From NCBI GenBank assembly GCA_013138675.1, contig WTCH01000132.1, positions 1-11,635 on the forward strand: a stretch of 11,635 nucleotides of DNA, given 5' to 3'. The position numbers and the translations under genes were made by a program. The notes beneath the pieces were generated by a model. That model searched no databases and had not been told where the DNA came from. It worked only from the letters and a program-made list of their open reading frames with translations. Shown in pieces: positions 1 to 6,992 of this stretch; within the stretch, counting starts at the first letter, position 1, and every line of letters starts with the position of its first letter. This DNA comes from Woeseiaceae bacterium. Its GTDB lineage: Bacteria; Pseudomonadota; Gammaproteobacteria; Steroidobacterales; Woeseiaceae.

Positions 1-405
1 AGCGTGAGCAGAAAGAACAAATGGGAAGGCAGCAGCAAGGCGTTGAGCCCGACCCTGGCCTGGGAGTTGAACTTACCTGGCGATGACACGGATCCCGCGT
101 GGGTTCTCGGCATTGAAGAGTCGGACATCTACTACGACGTAGAGATCTACGATCTGCACCGGCCGGTGTACACAGCGAAACAGATTCATGATCCTGTTCA
201 CACTATCACCGCACAACTGGAGCCGTGCCAAACGTATAGATGGTCTGTGCGACCGTCGTATCACGTCGGCGGTGACATCAAGTACGGTCCGTGGATGAGA
301 TCCGGGGTGAACAGTGGCAACGGCAATATAGGTGTCGAAGCGTCAGTGGCGCCAGCGTACCTGTACGATTTCGCCGAGCTTAAGGTTAAGTGCGGGGCTA
401 AATAG
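1..405 (+). CDS. Fibronectin-III-like domain protein, 3' partial
   Basis: The reading frame is open from the window edge to a TAG at 403-405, so this is probably the C-terminal part of a longer protein. A GTG at position 4 could be a start, but no ribosome binding site can be seen and the product has no signal peptide. About 134 residues are visible. Alternating strands and the pattern of a conserved Trp near residue 20, a YDVEIYD strand, an L-x-P-C-x-x-YRWSVRP strand and a closing GPWMR strand look like a fibronectin type III-style beta sandwich, a fold used in extracellular or envelope proteins. Its stop lies 3 bp from the stop of the convergent coiled-coil gene. No catalytic motif is visible. 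The function is unknown; the fold call is by pattern only. Confidence 0.6.
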   Translation, partial: SVSRKNKWEGSSKALSPTLAWELNLPGDDTDPAWVLGIEESDIYYDVEIYDLHRPVYTAKQIHDPVHTITAQLEPCQTYRWSVRPSYHVGGDIKYGPWMRSGVNSGNGNIGVEASVAPAYLYDFAELKVKCGAK

Positions 406-408
406 CGG

Positions 409-675
409 CTACGTGTTTGACTGTTTGCGTTCCTCCTTGAGCTCTTTGAGTACTTTCAGGCCCTTGTTCCTTTGTTTGGAAATTACCTTGAGCCTGGAGG
501 CGAGTTCATGACGCGCTTCTTCGTCCGTCTCGTTTGACAGTTCCTCTTTGTATCTACGTTTTTCAACGCGCAGCGCTTTCAGCACCTTCTTCAGTGATTG
601 GTATTTTTCCAGCTGCTTGTTCCGTTCGGCGCTGAGTATGTCCTTCAGCTTTTCCAGCATCTTTTCGGCTTTCAT
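409..675 (-). CDS. Small charged coiled-coil protein coupled to the Na/Pi transporter
   Basis: This 88-residue protein is almost entirely Lys, Glu, Arg, Leu and Gln, with heptad-like spacing of hydrophobic residues along its whole length, so it is predicted to be one or two long helices forming a coiled coil. It has no signal peptide and no membrane segment, so it should be cytoplasmic. Its ATG overlaps the TGA of the upstream transporter gene (ATGA, 672-675) and is preceded by a strong Shine-Dalgarno (GAGGAGG, 7-base spacer). This indicates translational coupling and a shared transcript. By position it may act with the cytoplasmic PhoU-like tail of the transporter, but that is inference from gene order. 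I do not recognise the family. Confidence 0.75.
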   Translation of the reverse strand: MKAEKMLEKLKDILSAERNKQLEKYQSLKKVLKALRVEKRRYKEELSNETDEEARHELASRLKVISKQRNKGLKVLKELKEERKQSNT

Positions 676-2492
676 CGTGCTGCCTCCTCGTTGCCGTTCT
701 CCAGCATCTCGGTAATTTCCTCTTCACTCAGAGCCAGGGCTCGCATCGCTACTGTTTCTTCCAGGTCTGATGCCGAGAACAACACCGTGCCGGCTTCCAC
801 GAGATCCCAACAGGTCTCCCGACAATAGGTGATGTCATTCATTAACGATGTGGCGGTCTGCACGTCGATGCGCTCCTTTCGGATCAGGTCATCGAGACCC
901 TTACCAAACTCTTTGGTCTTTTCTTCGATATCCAGCTTAAGGTGGTCCAGCGACAACGCAGAACCCGAGTCACTTGCCACCTTGCGATCTTGGTCGATAT
1001 CTCTGAGCACTGTAATGATCAGACGCCGCAAGCGATTGTATTCCTTTATTGCAAACTGATTGTCCGAGCTCAGCGTTCGATTCAGGTTCTTCCTGAGATG
1101 TTTGACGCCTTTCACGGCCTCGATCACGTGCTGGCCGGCTTGCCGTATCGCATTCAGCTCTTCGTTCAACTTGCCCTCGGCATAGCCGCCACGACTATGA
1201 ACGATGTATTCGACAATGGCGCCGTAGAGGGCCTTGAGCTTCCTCTCGTACAGGTCATCGATATCTTCGTCGATGACGTCGGTGGATTGCTTGACGATGC
1301 GTTTGACCTTCTCCTTGGACTCGAGCACGTCCCGGTTGATGCTGAGGCCATCCATGATGACGCCCGCTGCGAGATCGTACAGGCGAATGCTTTCTCTCCT
1401 GACCGCCTCAACCGCTGCATCACGAAGATCGCTCGGGCCACCGCTCAGGTAGATTGGTCGCTCGATCTGGACCTCTTCCGCGACAATGACCCTCTCGAGG
1501 AATGTCACGAGACGCGTCACGAGCGGCAGCATCACGACAATGCCCAGCAAGTTGAAGAGGGTGTGGAAGACGGCGAGTTGCAAGGTGTAGTTGTCACTCG
1601 CGATACCCAGGTAGCCGCTGAGCCATTCAACGGCCCTCATCAACTGGTAAATGAAGCCGATGGCGAGCACACCGGTTACAAGATTGAATATGACGTGAGC
1701 CGCGGCCAGGCGTTTGCCGTCGGCGCTCGAGCCAAGCGAGCCAATGATGGCGGTGATGGTCGTGCCCATATTGGAGCCAATCGCTATCGCGAGGGCGTTT
1801 TCATAGCTGATCTGCTGTGAGGCCAGGGCTGCCAGGATAAGCACCAGTGTGGCGTGGCTCGACTGCATGATGACCGTGGCGGCGATACCGATACCGGCAA
1901 ACACCAGGACGCCTGGATAGCCTGTCATCGTGTAGCGGGCGAGGTCGATGGTCTGGCCGACAGAGTCGAAGCCTTCCTTCATGTAGTGAATGCCAAGGAA
2001 CAGGAAGCCGAGCCCGGCCAGCACGTAGCCGGCACCCTTGAGGCTCTTGGCCTGCTGGAATATCAGGACAATGCCGAACACGAGCATGGGCATAGCATAG
2101 GCAGACAGGTTTACTTTCAGGCCGAAACCGGCGACGAGCCATGCGCCTGTCGTTGTGCCCAGGTTGGCGCCAAAGACAATGCCGATGCCAGAGGTGAGGT
2201 CCAGAAGTCCTGCGCTCAGGAACGTAATGGTAATGACAGAGACCAGCGAACTGGATTGCATGATGGCGGTGGTCAGTACACCAAACGACATGCTCTTCCA
2301 GAGCTTGTTGGTGGATGCCCTGAGAATCTTCTCGAGCCCGCCAGCGGTGAACGTCTTGAAGCCTTCCTCGAGAGCGAGCATCCCGAACAGGAAAATGGCC
2401 ACACCCGCGGTGATGGTCTTGAAATCTTCGCTTACCGCAAACCCGTAGGCGAGCAGTATGAAAATTGCGGGTAGGAAGGTCTTACGTAGCAT
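672..2492 (-). CDS. Na+/phosphate cotransporter family protein with PhoU-like C-terminal domain
   Basis: Predicted inner-membrane transporter of the Na/Pi cotransporter (NptA/YjbB-type, PF02690) family, 606 residues from the ATG at 2490-2492. The family's inverted-repeat signature is clear: QSSS (about residues 79-82) with GANLGTT (108-114) in the first half, and QSSH (210-213) with GSNMGTT (239-245) in the second. Around these lie about eight to ten hydrophobic segments up to residue 335. The rest (about 353-590) is a helical, charged PhoU-like domain, as in many bacterial members. The family moves phosphate with sodium, and PhoU-tailed members may be regulated or may export. Direction and substrate cannot be read here. 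A TTG two codons upstream (2498) is an alternative start, and an in-frame TAG lies two codons before that TTG. Neither start has a good Shine-Dalgarno. The gene is first in an operon with the coiled-coil gene. Confidence 0.92.
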   Translation of the reverse strand: MLRKTFLPAIFILLAYGFAVSEDFKTITAGVAIFLFGMLALEEGFKTFTAGGLEKILRASTNKLWKSMSFGVLTTAIMQSSSLVSVITITFLSAGLLDLTSGIGIVFGANLGTTTGAWLVAGFGLKVNLSAYAMPMLVFGIVLIFQQAKSLKGAGYVLAGLGFLFLGIHYMKEGFDSVGQTIDLARYTMTGYPGVLVFAGIGIAATVIMQSSHATLVLILAALASQQISYENALAIAIGSNMGTTITAIIGSLGSSADGKRLAAAHVIFNLVTGVLAIGFIYQLMRAVEWLSGYLGIASDNYTLQLAVFHTLFNLLGIVVMLPLVTRLVTFLERVIVAEEVQIERPIYLSGGPSDLRDAAVEAVRRESIRLYDLAAGVIMDGLSINRDVLESKEKVKRIVKQSTDVIDEDIDDLYERKLKALYGAIVEYIVHSRGGYAEGKLNEELNAIRQAGQHVIEAVKGVKHLRKNLNRTLSSDNQFAIKEYNRLRRLIITVLRDIDQDRKVASDSGSALSLDHLKLDIEEKTKEFGKGLDDLIRKERIDVQTATSLMNDITYCRETCWDLVEAGTVLFSASDLEETVAMRALALSEEEITEMLENGNEEAAR

Positions 2493-2508
2493 GGACAAAT
2501 GCTAGGCT

Positions 2509-2537
2509 ATCATAATCGTCCCAAGTGAAGCAGCGGA
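2509..2537 (-). promoter_or_regulatory. Candidate sigma-70 promoter for the Na/Pi gene
   Basis: On the minus strand a TATGAT hexamer (2509-2514, 5 of 6 to the -10 consensus) lies 17 bases upstream of the ATG at 2492. The matching -35 position (about 2532-2538) holds only a weak TTCCGC/TCCGCT. If this promoter is used, the leader would be only about 10 bases, which fits the missing Shine-Dalgarno. It lies in the 57 bp divergent gap shared with the TPR-like gene. This is a by-eye call. Confidence 0.3.
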
Positions 2538-2549
2538 ACAGAATCGTCG

Positions 2550-3125
2550 ATGGCAGGCGCCGAGCAACTCCTCAATGAAGCGCAATATGCGTTCCAGAGC
2601 ATTAGCTCCGGGCAGTCGCCCGACAATAAGCGAAACGCCTCCCGTGCCTCGTCTCTTTGCAAGAAGATCATCCGGAAATTCCCGACCAGCTCCTACGCGG
2701 CCGAAGCTCATGCCATTCTTCGGCGTTTAGGTGAAGAGGCCTATTCGTCACACTTGGGCGTTGAACACCGGCACACAACGCAAGCTAAACATCACACCGC
2801 GCCAACCCCGATGCCCAAGTCCAAATCCAAACCCCTGGTAAGTTCCACCCGGTACGATGAAATGGTGCCTTTCGACTGGGCGGCTTTGATGGCAGTGATT
2901 CTCGTGACATCGAAAAAGATTCTGGCAGTGATCGCGTTCTTTGTTCTTTTTCTGTTTAGCATCTTTGGGCCATTCATGTTTCTGATGTTTACCGGGTTGA
3001 TGTTCCTGACCCGACCAATCCGGCAACTGATGAAGCCGCAGGAGCGCCAGAAAATGAATGAATTTGTGGTGCGCGCCAACGCTTACATCGAGGAACGGCG
3101 TAAGTCGGGTACAGGTCTTACCTAG
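2550..3125 (+). CDS. TPR-like N-terminus, single-hairpin membrane protein
   Basis: A 191-residue protein of unknown function. Residues 1-65 look like one or two tetratricopeptide-type helix pairs: they contain the IIRKFPTSSYAAEAHAIL segment typical of outer-membrane-assembly and TPR proteins that have 'xFPxSxYAxxA' helices. A polar, His/Pro/Lys-rich linker (about 70-100) follows. A strongly hydrophobic stretch (about 110-154) with a Ser-Lys-Lys and a Gly-Pro break could form one long or two short membrane helices, and a basic helical tail ends the protein. There is no signal peptide, so the N-terminal part is probably cytoplasmic. The gene is divergent from the Na/Pi gene and converges on the kelch lipoprotein gene with a 20 bp gap. 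The ATG has only a weak GCGGAA-like sequence upstream. Confidence 0.75.
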   Translation: MAGAEQLLNEAQYAFQSISSGQSPDNKRNASRASSLCKKIIRKFPTSSYAAEAHAILRRLGEEAYSSHLGVEHRHTTQAKHHTAPTPMPKSKSKPLVSSTRYDEMVPFDWAALMAVILVTSKKILAVIAFFVLFLFSIFGPFMFLMFTGLMFLTRPIRQLMKPQERQKMNEFVVRANAYIEERRKSGTGLT

Positions 3126-3145
3126 CGGCAGCGCACGGCGAGGAA

Positions 3146-5242
3146 TCAGTCGAGCGTCAGTCGATAACCAAGGTTCGAGCCGGCACCACCCCAGACGATC
3201 GCCGCTCCATCGGCCACTACAAGGGATGCGCCAGATTGCGCGCTGACCGGATGCGCCGCAATGGGCGCCCAGGAATCCAGCACCTCATCGTAGCTTTGGC
3301 CAGCGGCGAAGTCCGTGTCCCAACTCAGCAGGCGGCCATCGAGCCAGACCGCCTCTGGTGTCGCACGCGGATTGCAGGCATCGACGACGCTGTCCCATCG
3401 CTGCTCCTGGTAATTGAAGCGACGCGCTTGCGAGATATACACGTCGTACCATTCACCAGTGGCTTGATCGACGTTCCAGTCTTGCTCGGGCAGCCACACG
3501 AACATGTCGCTACCGGTTGAGACAACGCTGGCAGGTTCTGAGCCACTGCCAATAGTAGGGGCGTTTTGGCCAGTCAGGACCGACCAGACATCCGATACCG
3601 GGTCGTAAATGGCGCCATCAAGCACGCTAATCGCGCCGTCGCTACGACCACCCCAGACAATCATCCGCTGACCGTCGAATACCGCGCTGTGACTGCCGCG
3701 GGCGGACGGGGCGTTGAGACCGGACAATGGCGACCAGGTATCGGTCGCGGGGTCGTAGCGAGCACCATTGTACAGTGGCGTTGTGAAGTCGTAATTCACG
3801 CCACCCCAGATGATGAGCTCCGATCCCGTCCAGATGGCGGTGTGAAAGCGGCGCGGTGACGGCGCGCCGTCGGTGCTCATTGGCCGCCAGGTGTCCGTGA
3901 CCGGGTCATAGCGACCCCCGAGGTTCGCGTACAGGCAGCCGATATCGGGACACCATCCCAGGTTGCCACCCCACACAATCATTTCGGTCCCCGTCCAGGT
4001 CGCCGTGTGTTCCTCGCGCTCCCGCGGCGCGCCAACGGTTGAGACGCTACTCCACGTGTCCAGCGCCGGGTCGTAACGGCCGTTTTCTGTCAGGTACTGA
4101 AAATGGGGAAAGGTGGGACCTTCGCTGTTATGTCCGCCCCACACGATCATCTCGTCGCCGGTCCAGACCGCCGTGTGCCCGTTGCGGCCGGCAACGTTGG
4201 CCGGCGTCGCGATGGGCGTCCACGTCCCCACCGGTTGCAATTCGGTACGGAACGACCAGTCCGAGGCAGTGCTGGCATTGCCCGCGGCGTCGGTGATATC
4301 ACTGCCCAGGCGGGCGGTGTATACCTCGTTAAAATCCAGCGGCAGCGACGCCGAGAAAATCGCCTTGTTGGCATCGAACGTCACAACACCATCGACCAGC
4401 GAACCACTGCTGTCTTCGAGAGTGAACGTACCGGCTGGCTCGATGAGCTCATCGAATCGCGCCGTGATGATGCCGTCTTGCGGGCCGCAAATACTGTCGG
4501 CGCCTGGTGACGCGGTGACTTTGGCCGGGGCCGTGACATCAGAGCTGCCGCCGGGCACGCCGTCCTCGGTCGTAAATGACCACGACTGGCTGGTGCCCAG
4601 CGCATTACCCGAGTTGTCCGTGATGCCGGTCGTCAGCCGCGCGGTGTACGTCGTGAGGAAGCTAAGCGGCGCGTCGGCATGGAAATAGGCCCTGCGGGAC
4701 CCCGCGTAGTAGACGATGGTGCCGACGACCAGTGCGCCTGACGGATTCTCAAGGGTGAATGTTGTCGTGTTGATGGTCGACGCTTCCATGTTCTCGGAAA
4801 ATTCAACACGCACGCCGGTATCGAATATCGGGAATCCGCTCGATCCATCGGCAGGGGACAGGGACAGGACAGTCGGTGCCGCGGTGTCGGGTTCGTCACA
4901 GAACAACTTCCGGGCCCAGCCGCGGGCTTTATCTTCGTCGCTGTTGTTATAGACCGATGACACCGTATCTTCGAGAACCTGTATCCGCGCCTCACACGCC
5001 TCCAGGTTATTGAATATCGGTTCATCTGGCCGCGGGCCCCAGGTATGTGACTCGCAACGGCCCCAATACGTGAGCCCCGTCAGGCCGTCGGTCTTGCGAT
5101 ACACGGTGCACTGTCGTATCTGGTAGGGCTCTTGTACGATCGGCGGGGACTTGCCGCCGCCACCGCAGGCTGCGAGTGATGCGAGCGCTGCGCAGAGTAC
5201 GATACTGAGCAATCCTGTCTTGTGTTGGCTGGCCTGGTCCAT
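3146..5242 (-). CDS. Lipoprotein with two Ig-like (Big_5/SbsA-type) domains and a kelch-repeat propeller
   Basis: I place the start at the ATG 5240-5242, which has an AAGGA with an 8-base spacer. The frame also contains a GTG at 5278, but that has no such site and would put 12 extra residues before the signal. From the ATG (698 residues) the signal peptide ends in a lipobox LAAC with the lipidated Cys at 26, followed by a Gly-rich run. Residues 40-116 hold four Cys (about 45, 63, 83, 115) that could pair. Two SbsA/Big_5-type Ig-like domains follow (about 122-226 and 237-334), each with the 'FSE/FDE ... YTARL ... D.AGN/NSGN ... WSF' pattern. From about 340 to the end, six or so kelch units repeat 'HTA.W.G.EMIVWGG ... 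RYDP..DTW', which should close a beta propeller. The protein is expected on the outer membrane or cell surface, with a binding rather than catalytic role. The ligand is unknown. Confidence 0.88.
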   Translation of the reverse strand: MDQASQHKTGLLSIVLCAALASLAACGGGGKSPPIVQEPYQIRQCTVYRKTDGLTGLTYWGRCESHTWGPRPDEPIFNNLEACEARIQVLEDTVSSVYNNSDEDKARGWARKLFCDEPDTAAPTVLSLSPADGSSGFPIFDTGVRVEFSENMEASTINTTTFTLENPSGALVVGTIVYYAGSRRAYFHADAPLSFLTTYTARLTTGITDNSGNALGTSQSWSFTTEDGVPGGSSDVTAPAKVTASPGADSICGPQDGIITARFDELIEPAGTFTLEDSSGSLVDGVVTFDANKAIFSASLPLDFNEVYTARLGSDITDAAGNASTASDWSFRTELQPVGTWTPIATPANVAGRNGHTAVWTGDEMIVWGGHNSEGPTFPHFQYLTENGRYDPALDTWSSVSTVGAPREREEHTATWTGTEMIVWGGNLGWCPDIGCLYANLGGRYDPVTDTWRPMSTDGAPSPRRFHTAIWTGSELIIWGGVNYDFTTPLYNGARYDPATDTWSPLSGLNAPSARGSHSAVFDGQRMIVWGGRSDGAISVLDGAIYDPVSDVWSVLTGQNAPTIGSGSEPASVVSTGSDMFVWLPEQDWNVDQATGEWYDVYISQARRFNYQEQRWDSVVDACNPRATPEAVWLDGRLLSWDTDFAAGQSYDEVLDSWAPIAAHPVSAQSGASLVVADGAAIVWGGAGSNLGYRLTLD

Positions 5243-5374
5243 CAGCGTAGTCCTTACAAAAATATCCGTGAGAGGCACCGTAAGGGAGACGCCGTGTTCG
5301 CGGCGGATGGAAACCTGACATTTATGTGATGATTGCTTGAGGCCTGTAAAATCAGTTACTTAAGAGGGAAAGGT

Positions 5375-5406
5375 GTCAGGCTTGCTTAACAATAAATAGG
5401 CCTGAC
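5375..5406. repeat. Palindromic element between ureohydrolase and kelch genes, possible terminator
   Basis: GTCAGGC (5375-5381) and GCCTGAC (5400-5406) form a perfect 7 bp inverted repeat around an AT-rich 18-base loop. The element starts 10 bases after the stop of the minus-strand ureohydrolase gene. Read on the minus strand, the stem is followed by a pyrimidine-rich run (ACACCTTTCCCTCTT), so it may act as a weak terminator. A further CCTGACA half-site lies at 5314-5320. It could equally be a REP-like dispersed palindrome. Confidence 0.4.
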
Positions 5407-5415
5407 GTCTTTACC

Positions 5416-6981
5416 TTACTCAACGTCTTCGCGATTCTTCTTCGCTTCCGCTTCCTCTTCTTCAGCCTTCGTTGCGTCGAGGTGTTCCTGCTGGTCGCCG
5501 TAGTAGTCGTCGAGGGCGTGCTCCGAGGCCAGCGGACTCAGGTAATGCTCGGCCGTCTTGCCTTCCTTGTTCAATGCAAGGCCGGTGAGGCATGCCTTGA
5601 CGATGTATGCACTGTTGAGCGCACTCTTATACGTTGGGTCCAGTGCCGGATGAAATTCAACGAGGTCAAAACTGACGACATTGGACTCGGCACACAGGCG
5701 CCGCACGATTGTGATCGATTCACGCATAGTGAGGCCGCCCGGTACCGGCGTTCCTGTCGCGGTGGTAAAGGCTGGATCCAGTACATCTATATCGAACGAG
5801 ATATGAATTTTGCGGCCTTCCTCGCTGGCCTCGGCGATGACACGATCAATTACCGCGTCCCAGCCGCGTTTCTCAACTTCGGCCATCGTGTGATAGCGCA
5901 TGCCTTGTTCACGCATCCACTTGAAGCCCGAGATGTCAGGGCCGCTGGAGCGCAGGCCAACCTGGATGTAGTCGGCAGCCCGAACGTGCCCCTCGTTGAT
6001 CAGGCGGTAGACCGGTACGCCGTGATCGATCAGGTGCGCGCCGCCCCACCAGGCGTCATAGTGCGAGTCGAAATGAATGACCGAGACCTTTTCCTTACCA
6101 TAGACATCGGCCAGCGCCGCGACGTTCGGGTATTCGAGTGAGTGGTCGCCTCCGATGATGATCGGAATCGCACCGGCCTCGGAAATTTCGCGCACGGTCT
6201 CGCGAACGTGGCGCATGGAGCGCTCGGTGCTGTTGTTATCGATAGCAACATCGCCGTAGTCGACGATTGTCAAAACATCGGCAGCCTTAACCTGAACGTA
6301 CTGGTCAAGGGCACCCATCGACCGGCCGAGCAATCTCAAGTTTGTCGTAGCCCGCTCCCCCGAGTCGCGCCAGCCTGAACCCATGTTAAGCGGAGCTCCG
6401 ACGATGGCGACATCGACTTCTCCGGCGATGAGGTCTTCTTTGCTCAGCGCCAGTGCGTGCCTGCCGAAAGTGGGTGGTCCACCCCGACCACCGTACCGTC
6501 CGAGTTTGATGGGTCCGTCTTCCCTCGGGGGATCCATGGTCCGCGGCCGCTTGGCGCTCCATGCATTGAACTCGGGCGAGTCGGTGTTGAACGGGATGTT
6601 TGGCTCGTCGCGGCCCTCCTCGTAACGGAAGTGCGAGACCACCTCCTGCATCGCGTTGATCCATGCTTTGACTTCGTCCGGTGTGCGTTCTTCGAGCGCT
6701 TCGACGGTGTCCTTGAGAGGACCTGCAAACTTTCGTGCCTCGCCGCTCTCAAGGAACGCAATCTCCTCGTTTGTCAGCATTTCCAGTTTTGGTGCCACGC
6801 TGTCGGGCAGCTCGATCGACTTCGGAACCTCCTCGCGCGAATCATCTGTCTCGAACGGGTAGGGCTGTTCGCCAACGACATGCTCGGGCATGTCGTGTAC
6901 GTCATCGGCCCAGGCAAGCGGGCAGGTCAGTGCTGCGGCGAGCACCAGGGCAATGCGTAATTTGATCTTCAAGTCAGTCAT
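5416..6981 (-). CDS. Exported ureohydrolase (arginase/agmatinase superfamily), catalytic residues intact
   Basis: 521 residues. A Sec signal peptide (about 1-26, cleavage after AWA) predicts a periplasmic or secreted enzyme, which is unusual for a family that is normally cytoplasmic. About 130 residues of non-family N-terminal sequence precede the ureohydrolase domain (about 160-490). All six ligands of the binuclear (Mn-type) centre are visible: His280 in GGDHS, Asp305, His307 and Asp309 in FDSHYD, Asp397 and Asp399 in SFDIDVLDP. His320 and Glu442 sit where the catalytic His and Glu are expected. TGTPVPGGL (410-416 region) resembles agmatinases and guanidinobutyrases. The reaction should release urea from a guanidino compound; the substrate is not determinable. 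The C-terminal 22 residues are a charged Glu/Lys tail absent from the paralogue. The gene is second in the operon, 11 bp after the paralogue, with AGGGG upstream of the ATG. Confidence 0.9.
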   Translation of the reverse strand: MTDLKIKLRIALVLAAALTCPLAWADDVHDMPEHVVGEQPYPFETDDSREEVPKSIELPDSVAPKLEMLTNEEIAFLESGEARKFAGPLKDTVEALEERTPDEVKAWINAMQEVVSHFRYEEGRDEPNIPFNTDSPEFNAWSAKRPRTMDPPREDGPIKLGRYGGRGGPPTFGRHALALSKEDLIAGEVDVAIVGAPLNMGSGWRDSGERATTNLRLLGRSMGALDQYVQVKAADVLTIVDYGDVAIDNNSTERSMRHVRETVREISEAGAIPIIIGGDHSLEYPNVAALADVYGKEKVSVIHFDSHYDAWWGGAHLIDHGVPVYRLINEGHVRAADYIQVGLRSSGPDISGFKWMREQGMRYHTMAEVEKRGWDAVIDRVIAEASEEGRKIHISFDIDVLDPAFTTATGTPVPGGLTMRESITIVRRLCAESNVVSFDLVEFHPALDPTYKSALNSAYIVKACLTGLALNKEGKTAEHYLSPLASEHALDDYYGDQQEHLDATKAEEEEAEAKKNREDVE

Positions 6982-6992
6982 AGCGGTAACCC

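Noticed and set aside
942..1820. 292-residue plus-strand open frame
   Set aside because: It is antisense to the Na/Pi transporter, whose family motifs are unmistakable; the translation has no recognisable motif and there is no ribosome binding site logic for it.
1854..2474. 206-residue plus-strand open frame
   Set aside because: Antisense shadow of the transporter's membrane region; low-complexity charged translation with no domain features.
4113..4688. 191-residue plus-strand open frame (and a 135-residue one at 4103-4510)
   Set aside because: They overlap the kelch/Ig-like gene on the other strand, where repeat structure shows the true frame.
5243..5278. 12-residue longer start (GTG 5278) for the kelch lipoprotein
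   Set aside because: It has no ribosome binding site, whereas the ATG at 5242 has AAGGA at 8 bases and gives a normal lipoprotein signal.
5482..6141. 219-residue plus-strand open frame
   Set aside because: Antisense to the ureohydrolase catalytic domain, which has all its motifs in the minus frame.
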